Assembly: GCF_040115645.1 (NCBI RefSeq)
Contig: NC_089566.1
Span: 2,170,001-2,234,000 of the forward strand
From: Euwallacea fornicatus
Taxonomy: Eukaryota > Arthropoda > Insecta > Coleoptera > Curculionidae
Length of the DNA stretch: 64,000 nt
Reading direction: 5' to 3'
The notes under the pieces were generated by a model, which was not told where the DNA came from, did not search any database, and saw only the letters and a program-made list of their open reading frames with translations. This document shows positions 45,013-58,100 of the stretch, in pieces; position 1 is the first letter of the stretch; the number at the start of each line of letters is the position of its first letter. The translations under genes were made by a program, and so were the position numbers.

Positions 45013-46096
45013 TTATGTATAAGTAGCATTTTGTTCTTGTTGAAACTTTAATAATGCATGAGCTCTAGTCATAATCCCAATATCAGAGTCTAAGTAACGA
45101 AACACTGGAGCAACTTCTTTATCCACATCCTAAAAATAATATAAGGATTATGTAGGCACTTAATGATTATTCAATTTGGTCTATTTCTAACCTTGTTTAG
45201 TAATGGGCCAATATCTTTCCAAGTAAATGCATACAAATTTGTCTTCCAATTCAAGGGCCCAAAATCAAGGATAAAAGGTTTATCAGGGTAGGATAAAACA
45301 ATGTCTACAACATCTGAAATTACAAAAACACATAATAAAAAAACTTCTTAAATTCAACATTAACATACAATTTGTTCTAGGAAATTTTAACTTGATAAAT
45401 TCTGTAAAGAACTCATGAAGGCTTTGAATTATTTGCTCACTGTCTTCTTTGAAGTGAGGATAGAAAGTTGGCCAATCTCTTGGAGTAATACCTCGCAAAA
45501 TGTTGTTTACAATAATACACCTAAATTCTGCAGCAGGGTGGATACACATCCATTTTCTAATAGCCAAACAAAATGGAATTTCTTTGATATTAGCAAAATC
45601 TTGTTGAATAATGCTAGACGTTTTTAAATAAAGCCTTATATCATCAATGCATTCTGCTTTCAATGTGTGACCTACACTGAACATTTTTGCATCCTGCAAG
45701 TCATCTTTAAGGAATTAATCAAACTGAAGGTACAAATTGATAATGTTACCAACGGAGCATGCCAGTTGTTTTTAATAAAAACTGTTTGACCCAGCACATT
45801 AAACACATTCTTTAACTTGTCCTTAAAGTCTAAGGACAGAAAGGAGTCTTCTTCAATTTCTTGGGAGTCTGCTTCAATTTCCTCTGCAGGGCATTCCTCA
45901 TCTAATTCTGACAGCTCTTGGAATTGAAACCATTTTACACCTTCCACTGGGACTTCAAGAATTATGGTTTTTATGGTTACATTTTCAAATGTTTTATACC
46001 AGGAAGTAATTGAGAAGTCTTTGAGATCTTGGGTTACCTAGAGAACCATCATTTACTACTTAAGTTTGATAAAAGTTTTGGTCCACTTACAAGCAT
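45013..46096 (-). CDS. CDC123: CDC123/D123-family translation factor eIF2 assembly protein
   Basis: Five coding exons on the minus strand join in phase: 46091-46096 (ATG CTT), 45750-46037, 45369-45693, 45192-45313 and 45013-45129 (TAA), 285 residues. The family is an ATP-grasp-like chaperone that helps assemble eIF2 in the cytoplasm. Matching blocks are FSITSWYKTFENVTIKTIIL near the N-terminus, VFIKNNWHAPLDA, DIRLYLKTSS, IRKWMCIHPAAEFRCII, LRGITPRDWPTFY and FILDFGPLNW, in family order. Human CDC123, about 336 residues as I recall, has a longer acidic tail. The D-x-N of the metal site (DFNPF) reads DFGPL here. An acidic stretch follows the N-terminal block. The two-codon first exon is the least certain part. 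The gene is divergent from AP-2 alpha. It may be a diverged paralogue rather than the canonical gene. Confidence 0.85.
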
Positions 46097-47047
46097 TTTG
46101 TATTTTGTGGTATAATAATAAAATAACTCAGATAATTACATTTAAATATTAAATATAAACAAACAAAAATAGTGAGGTTATGTTAAGTTTTGAGTTGGGA
46201 GATATAGTTCCGTATTCTATAATCTTTCCATATTCGCCAGAAGTGTAGGAGTGTTAAAAGCGAGGATGTGGATTTGGTGTTGGCGAATACGATTGTCCAG
46301 ATTTCAATTATTATTGTTTTGGTTTTGAAAGCTTCAAGTTTATTGAAAATCGCATCTTACATTTAGGCTCTAAGAACTAGCAATAAAAACACGCAATCTG
46401 CTATGTCATTCCTGAACGCAGCTTTGCTAACGTATGCAGTTCTCCAGCAACATTGCCGAACTATGCTATAAATTAGATCTTGGGACATAACTTATCTGAA
46501 ACATGTGAAAAAAAAGTCGTTCTTTGTGTTAATTTTTATTAAGAAATTTTAGAATTTAATAGATAATTGTTATTATAGCGCAATTAATTTTGCAAGGTGG
46601 AACATAATCTTAGAAATGTGAAAAATATTATTTCCAACTAACCGGTCTTATTATTTGGTTGTGGTAACTGACAACATTGCTCTCAAGTCATTTGAAGCTA
46701 AAGTGTCAGTGTCATCTGCATCGCCTTTCGTCCCTGTTTCCCAAAATTTTTTAAAGAAATTTCTAAAGTATTAAAAAGCTCGTTGGAGCTAATTCGATTT
46801 TAAATTTTAGGGTAGACATTTACTTCCCCCAGGCTTCATTCAGAAGGATTTCCAAATTGGGAGGAACAGTAAGTTCAAGTTACTTGAGTATATATTTTGC
46901 CCTGTCAAACCGCTATCAATAAAGGGGGAGGTTCTCATTAAAGATATTTCAATATTCATTAGAAATATTTTTATTTTCACGGCATTTTCACTACTATGTA
47001 ATACTTTTAGGTTTGGTGAAGATATTCTGTAGGCTCACAGAGCAATC
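46097..47047. promoter_or_regulatory. Divergent intergenic region, likely shared promoter
   Basis: The CDC123-like gene starts leftward at 46096 and AP-2 alpha starts rightward at 47048, leaving 951 bp. No TATA box is obvious in a convincing position on either side. A donor-like site at 46869 (ACA|GTAAGT) and acceptor-like sites just before the AP-2 ATG suggest a short 5' untranslated intron of about 160 nt for AP-2 alpha. A shared promoter is inferred from geometry only. Confidence 0.45.
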
Positions 47048-50000
47048 ATGCCAGCCGTTCGAGGTGATGGCATGCGAGGCCTGGCAGTGTTCATATCAGA
47101 CATCAGAAACTGCAAGTACCCTTTTTTACTAATTCTAGGACTTTCCTAAAGCTTAGCACCGGTTCTCGTTGTTATAATACAAATATGCTTCCAAGAAAAT
47201 CATAATCATGTTATCACATTGAGATTTATGACTTTTAGGTAAGAGCAAGGAGGCCGAAATTAAAAGAATAAACAAGGAATTAGCTAACATACGTAGTAAA
47301 TTTAAAGGAGATAAAACGCTAGATGGTTATCAGAAGAAAAAATATGTATGCAAATTGCTCTTTATATTTCTGCTAGGACATGACATTGATTTTGGTCATA
47401 TGGAAGCTGTTAACTTACTGTCATCAAACAAATACTCTGAGAAGCAAATAGTAAGGTTTCATTTATTTTTTATTAATATACAAGAATTTTACTTTAAACT
47501 CTTACTTCAACTCATTTTACTTTATAGATATTAACTTGTTATTGAATGTAAATTAATAATAAAATTACAATAATCTTCTTTTGATAACAACAGTTACATC
47601 ACAAGTAATTATAGGTAAACAGGTTTTTTTGAAAGACTTTGTAAGAAATGTTATTGTATAGTTAAACTATTTGATATTTTCTTCATGATAAGACAGTTTT
47701 TCAAATACAACTAGAGACTTAGATGTACAAAAGGTGGTAAATGTATGGAAACTTGCAAATATTTTCCTAGATATTTTGTTCTTCTCTAACCTCCAGAAAT
47801 ACAAAAGTTTAAGTACACAGTTGGATGAAACTGGTAGTGAATAATTTATTTATATTTGTCATTAATACAGTGTTACATACATGAGAAAAAGGGGTAAAAT
47901 CACATAGAAAGTGTTCTACACATTGTCAAGAAGCTTAGTAAATAAAATTATTTTAAACTAGGATCAAAATATTCACAAAACCTAAAAAAGTAGTTTTTGA
48001 TAAAAATATGGCTTGAAATTTATTGGGGACAGATTAGTACCTGTTAAAGGCAATACATGAGAAAGTTTATATACCTCAGTATTCTGGACTAATCTTTGGC
48101 ATATTAAGTGCCAAAATGTAGAAACTAATTTTTGTTTTTTTTTATCATGGTTATGTCACCCAGCAAGACACTAATACTAAAACATATTCTTCCTTACATA
48201 AACCAAGCATTCTGTAATATACAATGACGCTACAATCATCATACTCAATGCTGGAAATCACACGCCAATTATCATCTGTGTACATAGTTCCATCTATAAT
48301 TTACATTACACTTATCTGCAAGGCAAGCACTTGATGCGCCCCTGGTCTAGAGTACAATACAAGTCAAAAAAATATAATATGGGAGTGGAAAATGTTTTTG
48401 ATAAGCAACATGCTGAACTTATAAAGAAAAAATTAGTACATAAAATTCTGTAAAGTGCTAGAAAGTATGACATATATTTACAGTAACTGGTGATAATACT
48501 TTCTGTGATTTTTTTTCCAGTTGCCATGAAAACAGACAGTTATTAATACGAAATTTTGACCTTAATCAAATAAAATAACATTTTATAGGCGTGTTCACAT
48601 TTGAAAGGGTTTTCATTGAACTTATCACACAACCTAGTTTAACAATTAAAAAAATATATCACGTCAACAACTATTTTGAAAAGTATCAGTAAAGGTTAAC
48701 CTTAGTATTTATAAAATGTTTAATTAAAAGTAGTTTCGAGGTATTTCTGAGTTTTGATAAGAACGAAATATTTAGGTGCTTTCAATCTTTTGGCATCCGT
48801 CCTGAACATGGAAAATCCAAGTTCAACAAGATTAAAAATATACGATATGTGAATTATTTAATGGCAAAGGAAACCATGTTGCTGATGTGATTGTTGGGCC
48901 ACAAGAGATAGTGGGTTTATCCTGTAACTTTTTGGCTATTTCACATTATACATATTTTAAATTTTGAGCTCCTCATTCTACAACATTAAAAATTACTTCA
49001 AGTTTGACCAGGAGGGATGCCTAACTTCAATTTATAAGCGGAACTTTTTTGTTTTTGTATTAAAATACTTAAATAAGCTTTGAATTAAAACAAATCTAAG
49101 TTGTCCTATCATCAATCAATTGTTTCAATATAAAAATGTCAAAAAAAGTCAGCATTTTATCAAGAACTTAAGATCGAAAAGCTGCAATTAAAAAATCTGA
49201 ACACTAAGGAATTTGTAAAGAAGTTTGAGGATTAACCCTATTTTTACTGTCACTCCACATACTAAAAATTTTTATTATCTACGTCTTTTCAATCACAGGG
49301 TTACCTTTTTATATCAGTACTAGTAAACACCAACAGCGAGCTCATAAAACTCATAATCCAGAGCATAAAAAATGATCTTGCATCTCGAAATCCTATCCAC
49401 GTGAATCTGGCATTGCAATGCATTGCCAATATAGGGAGCCGCGAAATGGCTGAAGCTTTTGGAAATGACATTCCCAAACTCTTAGTTTCAGGGTAAGTTC
49501 ATATGCCAAACCTTCAGGCCTGTATTATTCAATTATGGTTGTTTTAGTGACACAATGGATGTAGTAAAGCAAAGCGCGGCTTTATGTTTGTTGAGGCTGT
49601 TTCGTACTTCCCAAGATATTATTCCAGGTGGTGAATGGACCTCACGCATTATTCATTTATTAAATGACCAGCATATGGGGGTTGTAACTGCTGCAACAAG
49701 TCTTATAGATGCTTTAGTTAAGAAGAATCCTGAGGAATATAAGGGATGCGTGTCATTAGCTGTGTCCAGACTTAGTAGAGTTAGTTTATATGCATTTTGT
49801 ACAACTTCATTATTCATATGTTAACAAATGTTTCAGATTGTCACAGCTAGTTACACCGACCTTCAAGACTATACATATTATTTTGTACCAGCACCATGGC
49901 TCTCTGTGAAACTGCTCCGATTATTACAAAATTACACACCTCCAGGTAATACTTATTTCAAGTAGAAGTTGTACTTCAATTATAGTTAATTTTTTGTTAT

Positions 50001-53000
50001 TTCAGCCGAAGATCCTGGCGTTAGGGGCAGGTTGAATGAGTGTTTGGAAACAATTTTAAATAAAGCACAAGAACCACCTAAATCTAAGAAGGTACAACAT
50101 TCTAACGCTAAAAATGCTGTTTTGTTCGAGGCTATTAGTCTTATTATTCACAATGATAGGTAAGTGATTCATATCTCAAACCTAAAAAAATACTAGCTAA
50201 CGCACTGGTACACCTCGGATATAGAGACGAAATATTTGTAAGTGGAAAGTGATGGTATCGTTGCAAGTTGGAATAAGGAATAAGGGATTATTTAATATGG
50301 AAGATGGCTTTTCTCTTTCCAATTCTGATTAACTTACGCCAACATAGTTGCAATTTCACAGACCAGAAAATCGTTTTTATTATCGATCGCGTTTTTTTAC
50401 CTTTTTACCTTTACCGTACGACTACAATAAAGGAAAGTTTACATGCAAATTAAAAGTTAAAGAGAACATTTTCTACATTATATTATTCAAAAGGACTTCC
50501 TTCAAGAATTGTTATTTTTAAAATAAATTATTTTAAATTATTAAATTATAACTAAGAGATGGCGATTAAAAACCTGTTACTACCGTTCATACTTTCATTA
50601 TTTAATTTATTAACGTTTTCCCTATTTTATTTTTTGTTTTGTTGTGAATCTGTAAGAAATTAAACTTTATATAGAAATCTTGTTGAGTTAATATTGACAT
50701 CATGAACTATGTAGATTTTGTTACAGATTCTTGTAAATTATGCCTTCATAAATCGGCCAAAATTAAAAAGAAGCCTGCTTTGCAAACTAAACGACTTTTT
50801 TTCCAGGGATTAATTTTAAAAATACTATATGTGCGGTAGTTAGAATTGTCCTTACCTAATGTAATAATTAAATTAAATTTAATGTATTTTGTATTATTTC
50901 AGTGAAGCTAACTTATTGGTAAGGGCTTGTAATCAGTTAGGCCAGTTTCTAAGTAACCGAGAAACGAATTTGCGGTATTTGGCGCTTGAGTCAATGTGCC
51001 ATTTGGCGACGTCCGAGTTTTCACATGAAGCTGTCAAGAAACACCAGGAAGTTGTGATTTTATCGATGAAGATGGAGAAAGATGTATCTGTGAGGCAACA
51101 AGCTGTTGATCTTCTATATGCCATGTGTGATAAGAGCAATGCCGAAGAAATAGTACAAGAAATGCTAAATTATTTGGAAACAGCCGACTACTCGATCAGA
51201 GAAGAGATGGTGCTTAAAGTGGCCATATTAGCCGAAAAATACGCCACTGACTATACCTGGTATGTGGATGTAATCTTGAATTTGATCAGAATAGCTGGGG
51301 ATTACGTATCCGAAGAAGTCTGGTACCGCGTGATTCAGATCGTAATAAACAGAGATGAAGTCCAGGGCTACGCAGCTAAGACAGTGTTCGAGGCATTACA
51401 AGCTCCTGCATGCCACGAAAATATGGTCAAAGTAGGAGGTTACATCCTTGGAGAATTCGGCAATTTAATCGCAGGAGACCAGCGCTCATCTCCAGCCGTA
51501 CAATTTCAACTTCTGCATTCAAAATATCATCTCTGCTCCCCAATGACAAGGGCTCTCTTACTTTCAACTTATATTAAGTTTATCAATTTATTCCCTGAAA
51601 TCAAGACTCAAATCCAAGACGTTTTCAAGCAAGACAGCAATTTGAGATCGGCCGATGCGGAGCTGCAGCAAAGAGCATCGGAGTATTTACAGTTAAGCGT
51701 TATTGCCAGTTCGGACGTTTTAGCCACAGTTTTGGAGGAAATGCCCGCATTTCCTGAAAGGGAGAGCTCGATTTTGGCTGTACTCAAAAAGAAGAAGCCT
51801 GGAAGGGTACCGGAGAACGAAGTTAAGGAGAACAAAAGTCCCACCCCTGTAGTTACAGCCAACCACAGCAATGATGTTAATATGAGGTAAAGTTTCGCTT
51901 AATGAAGCTTTTCGATTAATAAAGGAAAAGCATTTTATATCAAAGGCAACAAATAAATTAAATTCATAGAAAATATGCCATTTCAGCCTTGATTTTTTGA
52001 CTTCGAAGTATATAAAATTTTAGATTTAGATGAAGTATTACATAGTATTGAAGCAAGTAACAAGAGAAGAGCGAAATTTTGGGTCAAATTCAAAGTTATT
52101 TGATTTTTGTGCACTTTGAAGATTTAGAGTGAACACAGATTTCTCTTCATAATTGAATGTAAATGGCCGGTACTGTATATTTACATTTAATAATACTGGA
52201 TGTTTAATAAAACTTTGCGAAATTGTCAAATTGATATTTTTTATGCAGACTATGAGTTGTTTATGAAAGTCTATGAATTCGAGAGCGCGGCATTATCTTC
52301 CATACTTATTGTCGAATAACTTCTTTCTAGCAATGTAGAAATCTAAATTTCAAAACTTCGCATAGTTTTACTCAGTACTCTGTTTCGTTAAAGTTTACTC
52401 AAGGCCATCCATGAAGAGAAATTACTGTTCAGTTCAAATTTTCAAAAAGTACCAAAAATAAGCAGGGTTCGCGAAATATTTTGGAAATTTTATCTAAAAT
52501 TTCGATGTTTCTTGGAAATACAAAGTAGTATGTGTTATGCGTCGTAAAAATTCATATCCCTACGCACGCACACACATTAATTAGTTCAACATTTGATTTA
52601 GAAAGATGCTGATATATGATGTAAGTTGACTTAATATGAATTTGTGACTATTGCATATTCACGCATATCTTTCACATAAGTATTTAAATATGATGTATCT
52701 TAAATGACTAGAGCTGCTGTTAATTCATTGGTTTATTTCTGTGCTCATATTTCCAGCAATACTAATCAGGCAGATTTGCTGGGTTTATCTACACCGCCTA
52801 CATCACAGCCTCACAATGCTAGCAACACTGGAGTCTTATTGGATGTTCTAGGTGATATTTACAACAAATCGAATAATGTAGTGGCAGTGAACTCTTCCCT
52901 CACCATCGATCCTAAAAAGTACTTCTGGTTTTTTTGAACTTTCAAAAATACTGATACATATTTACAGATTTGTGTGTAAAAACAACGGGGTACTATTCGA

Positions 53001-53854
53001 AAATGACCTAATTCAAATCGGTGTTAAAAGCGAATTCCGCCAAAACTTGGGGCGCTTGGGCTTGTTTTATGGCAACAAAACTTCGAGTGCGCTGCAAAAT
53101 TTTGTGCCCACTTTATTATGGAGTGATGAACAAGCAGCTAAACTTAATGTACAAATGAAGCCTGTTGAGCCGATCTTAGAAGCTGGTGCTCAGATTCAGC
53201 AAATGATAAATGCAGAATGTATTGATGATTATACAGGTTAGGACAGTGACACCAAGATGCATTTTCTCATTAAAAATTTTGTTTTAATTTATTTTCCAAA
53301 TAGATACTCCAAGTATATCTGTAAGCTTTGTATGCAATGGAATGCCCCAAAAAATCACGATCAAACTTCCTTTAACGTTAAACAAGTTCTTTGAACCTAC
53401 TGAAATGAACGGAGAAAGCTTTTTCGCTAGGTGGAAAAACTTGGGAAAGTGAGTATTTCCATTATGGTAAAAATTGTTTCTAATAAACCACTTTATTCTG
53501 AATTTTAGTACAAATCAGCAAAGATCTCAAAAAATATTTAAAGCGTTGCAACAAATGGATTTACAAGCTGCTCGCACAAAAATGATGGGATTTGGAATGC
53601 AGCTTCTGGATGGTATAGATCCAAATCCGGATAATTTCGTTTGCGCTGGGATTATCCACATGAGAAGCCAGCAAGTCGGATGCTTGCTTCGTTTGGAACC
53701 GAATAAAAATGCTCAGGTAAGGTTCTACCTATTAGATTTGAATGACTGTAATTAATGAAAATTTTGGTTTGGGCAGATGTATCGTTTGACAGTACGTTCT
53801 AGCAAAGAGAGTGTTTCGGTGGAAATTTGCGAACTACTAGCTGATCAGTTTTGA
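47048..53854 (+). CDS. AP-2alpha: AP-2 complex subunit alpha (alpha-adaptin), complete
   Basis: Twelve exons join without error: 47048-47111, 47239-47450, 49299-49492, 49548-49779, 49837-49945, 50006-50159, 50903-51886, 52757-52918, 52968-53236, 53304-53448, 53509-53716 and 53777-53854 (TGA). They encode 936 residues, the usual size. AP-2 alpha is a large subunit of the plasma-membrane clathrin adaptor. It binds PtdIns(4,5)P2 and recruits accessory proteins. Residues 1-610 or so form the alpha-solenoid trunk. The lipid-binding KKKYVCK lies at residues 54-60, one position before the mammalian numbering. A hinge with DLLGLSTPP follows, then the ear from about residue 704 with FFEPTEMNGESFFARWKNL and the end LLADQF. 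The first intron uses a GC donor. The other introns use GT, though the donor after exon 8 (GTACTT) is weak. AATAAA at 54965-54970 is a candidate distal poly(A) signal. Confidence 0.97.
47451..49298. other. 1.85-kb second intron of AP-2 alpha
   Basis: Bounded by GTAAGG after the codons for SEKQI and by CACAG before GYLF. The intron is AT-rich with no recognised coding, RNA or transposon feature. Confidence 0.6.
50160..50902. other. 743-nt sixth intron of AP-2 alpha
   Basis: Donor GTAAGTG follows the codons for IIHND plus AG. Acceptor TTATTTCAG precedes the largest coding exon. I see nothing further in it. Confidence 0.6.
51887..52756. other. 870-nt seventh intron of AP-2 alpha
   Basis: Donor GTAAAG follows NDVNM plus AG, and acceptor ATTTCCAG precedes the hinge exon. 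No feature is recognised inside. A frame running in from the left of the hinge exon is only the intron read through. Confidence 0.6.
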
Positions 53855-55179
53855 AGAGAATTTTAACTAAATTTTGGGAACCTACATTCCAGTTACTATA
53901 GCTGTGTAATTAATATCAGAACAACTATCTGTAAAAAATCGAGTTGTTGAATTTTTTGAGACAAAGACTACTTTGAACAAAAGTATCATTAAAAATAGCG
54001 TTGGTCGAGGAAATTAGGTCTAGGGCCCTTATTTTCTCCGCTATATTTAGACTTTTAAATAAGCCCTTGGCACTCCTGTAAATGTCTTCTTCGTTCGCTT
54101 ATTGAGGTTCTGTTTCTATGCACTAACGTTCGTTAAGTGTGGCTAAAGTAATAGACAATAAGTTCTCCCATATAATCAAGAATATATGTAAAAAAGACAA
54201 AAATTTTACCTTTGTGAAACGTGTGTTAATAGCTATAGTAAATCGTTCTTTTATTTATTTTCCTTAAGAAATCGTAAGTTGAAGTTGTGTTAAAAGTAGA
54301 CAGACTAAATACTCTTTGTATTGTTATACAATTGATCAAAATGCCATTTACATAGGCCATTGGTAACATTTAATATTAGAACGAATTTTGTGAACATTCA
54401 CTTTGACGCAAGTTTTATTAGCTCTTTTAAGCTGCAGACCATTTTCCAGAGGGCTAATAAACGGTGCGGTATTTTCCTGTCATATAAGACATAGATAGTA
54501 AAGGATGTTTGCCAAATATTTAATTTCCCATTGCCGCATTAAAGTTTATGACCTCCGACATGTCCAGTTTTTATAGCCAAATAGTCTGGTAGTTTTCATT
54601 CCCTTATTTAGGTACCGCTGGATCGGTTACAATAGTTTACTCAGTTTTTTAAGGGCAACGGATAGTCAAGCGCGTGTCCGTGAAAGTTTTCTTCATTTAA
54701 GTCTGCTGAATATAAATCCATGTAGCCTGAAATAAAGAAGAACAGCTGCATAGGTAGAGAAATTGTAGCTTTGATTTAGACTTAAGAAAACCGCACCAAA
54801 AAAACTGATGAGCTTAAACGATAAGAGGGAATGTAATTTAGGATATTACTGATAGTAAAATTCATTTCTATTTTCTTGTTATATTTTTCTTAGTTCTACT
54901 ATAATATATTACATGATTTTTTTGTTTTTTTTTTATATGTGAAACATAAGGTACGTTTTGTATGAATAAATTTATCATTCACTTATACTGTATATTTAAA
55001 TTATTTAAAAGAAGAGATCTGCAAGTCGACTAAGTCTTTGATAATTTTGCTATTTACGTTATGTATAGTTCTTATTTAATCGAAAAGTATATATGTAAAA
55101 AACAGGCCGATATGTATAATTTATCATTAAATGTTATTTGAGTATATGCTGCATAATGTTTAGCAAAAACAAGAGACTT
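53855..55179. other. Convergent 3' region between AP-2 alpha and the dynein gene
   Basis: About 1.3 kb separates the AP-2 alpha stop from the dynein stop, and both genes transcribe toward it. It contains an AATAAA at 54965-54970 usable by AP-2 alpha. No clear AATAAA for the dynein gene was seen close below its stop. No other gene is recognised. Confidence 0.55.
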
Positions 55180-58100
55180 TCATTGCACCTGGAGTAAAAG
55201 CGCCACCCCTGCTAATGTCCATTTAGCAGGCTTATCCTTTGTTTTCAAATTGAAAGTCCAGACGAACGTGGGACCCCGCATTTTAGTCTTATAAACCGGA
55301 CATTCGTACATATTCCTCAAATCCTGCTTATCCTGAGTAATGGCTCTTACGTTAATTACAGGCATAGACGGGTATAATTCTTTTAGTTTCGAATCCATTA
55401 TTATACCAGCCTGCACGTCCCAACGTGCACCTTCCATGTGTAAACCGTGAACGTATGCGCCATCTCTTGGAGCACTCCTGAAAACAACAATAATTTTTGG
55501 TACTTAGGCACTTGAAATTTTGTGATCCGTTTCAAAGTGTTAATATGTTTCAAAATTGGATATTCAATTTGCGCCAGAAAATCACTGCGCTATTTATTGA
55601 GGGCATGAAAATAATGGATATTCTTCCATGTATTAGGACAGGAAAAACATTGGACCAAATTTGTCCAGCTAGGATTTGTCCGCAATGCCCAAAATCCTTA
55701 GATACTTTAATGAATATTGAGTTACGTTACGTAAAAAGAACACGCAAATTAACTTCGTTTTATGATGCAGATATCTCTGCCATTAATCTAGCTTGACACT
55801 ATGGATTCAGAGGATTTCACAAACGCCTAAGGTACAACCACATGTAACAAGATGGTTAATGCAATTATACAGACCAAAGAAAGGCTAATGTGGGTTTCAA
55901 GTAATTCGAACATTGAGCACAAGCAAAAGTATGATATTTCTGTCGCATATGAGGACATGACAGTATAGCTATCCAGTAAAACTATTAAAAATAGAGCGTT
56001 CAGCTAATGATTGTTGCAGAATAGAACCATTATATCACTTCCAAACCTGGCGAAAATTTAGCCCAATACTGGAAACGGCACAGTACGACTCCTAAAAAAA
56101 TCCCCTTTGCAATAAAGTGCTAAGAAGTCTGCAGCGAAGAAACTTGGCCACCTCAAGCATATATGTATATATTTAAGAACGCAGTTTTCGCGATAAAGTA
56201 TATTATATATGTAACTGAAAGATAAGATGGTTGAGTATACAAAGAGATGACGAATATCTCTCATTTTCATGTTTTAATTTAACTTACGTGAATTCATCTT
56301 TCTGCTTTTTGGTAACATCGCACTGTAGACACATCTTATCCAAAGGTAACTCATTTCTTCGCGCTGTACTTTGCATTATTGCCGTTAAAAGAGATTGCGG
56401 ATTGAAGAATCCTCCAAGCCAGACTGAAGCAGGTAACTACAAAAATATTTTCACTTAACTATATATTTATGTATAAATAAAAATCCTCACAACAAAATCT
56501 GTAGACCAAGTCTCTAATTCCCTAATCCTTAATAGCAGATCAACGAACCAAGAGTTGAGTCCTAAAAGAGATGGATATGCCCTTTGTGCCCAAATAGGAG
56601 GTACTTGGTCCAAAAATATGGCGTTTTCTAAATCCTCCATGTCTGATGTAATTGTCAATTCGCCTTTTAAACCTAATTCCAACTCTTTCAAAGTCTGCTT
56701 TATTTTTCCTGTAAGGAGATTCATGCGTTCGCATTCTTGAAACGCCACAATAACGTATGGGGTGCGCTCTTCTACTTTGCCCGTTATTTCTAACATGTTG
56801 AAATCTTCTGGGAGTTTTTCCAGCATTTCATCCACCATCTGCTTCACCTATATTAACTAGATTTTAATTTTTCATTCTCATTTCCATGTTATTCCCACCT
56901 TTTCTTCTCTGGTAACTGTGGAGCCTCCTGAAACCCCTGCATCCCTCGGCTGCATCTCAAAGACCGTTCTAAATAGCTTATCCGCAGTAGTAGTTAAGAA
57001 ACCAATTTCTGCGTTAGGATGAAGTCCATACAGATAGGGCGATTCAGATGGTAAAATTTCATCGATGTAGCTATGGTAGCCTTGGTAATCAGTGTTTGGA
57101 GGAGCGGGGAAGCCTGGAGCTAACAACAATTCACCATCAACCAAATCTGGCTGCAAAATCTCTTCCAAATACGTATTGCACAATCGTCTGTCCCAATCAT
57201 CAGTAATGTGGCCACCATACATAATTTCTCCGAAAAGATATCTCAAATCCTCCCAAGGCACTCGGTTGTTTGCTTCTAAATAATTATACAGCACGAAGAC
57301 ACTTATGTTGAGGTCTCCTACATTAAAAGGATACATCTTGTTCCATCCTTGAGGTCCGAACTTCCGTCTTTCGGCCACTACTGCATGGAAATAACATAAA
57401 GAGAACAGAATTACTTTGAATTCTGCTTCTTTCCCACACTGTTCCAATGTTTCCTGGTTAAAGTTTGATAAAGCCTTATGAAGATTTGCCTGCATGCCTG
57501 TTGGAGGCTCATTTGTAATTTTAATCGATGATTCTAATATCCCCTGTAACGAAACTTTAGATAATAATGCTGCTCTGCAATTAGAAACAAATCACCTGAG
57601 GAATTATGTGTCCAGATGGTGAAGAGGCAGGTTCGGCGCTCATGAAAACCCGATAATCTGGATGTGAACCCTCAGCATGCTTTTCCAAATGCTTCTCCAA
57701 TGCCGGCAGCCATTTTTTTACCAAATGGATGTTCTGAAGTATCACCCAGTGACCATGCTTAGCGGCGATTTCCATTGCTCTTTCCGCCACGTTCTCTTGA
57801 CCTTGTCCAAGCGAAACGTTGTGGAAATTTTGTTTCTCTAAAGTGAAACCTAAATTCTCTCCCAATTCCTCCACGTCCTTCAAAGGATTTACACCTGGGG
57901 ATAGAATGAAGAAGATTGGGGTTGAAGGACTAGTTTCTTCATATGACTTGGAGAATTCCATGGTTTTGTTTCCTACATACTTGAGGCCCAACTTTTCCTC
58001 TATGAATGCTCTAACATATTAAGTACATTTAGCCACAATTAATGCCTCTTTAGTCTATTTAAAACATGCATACATCATGGCATAAAGCATCCTATCAGGT

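Noticed and set aside
45672..45760. Continuous frame ending VTLSICTFSLINSLKM in the CDC123-like gene
   Set aside because: It reads through a 56-nt intron (45694-45749). Removing it restores HAPLDA and the family alignment.
55497..55796. 99-codon plus-strand open frame with several Cys residues
   Set aside because: It lies entirely inside a well-supported dynein intron, has no recognisable domain and no sign of its own transcription unit.
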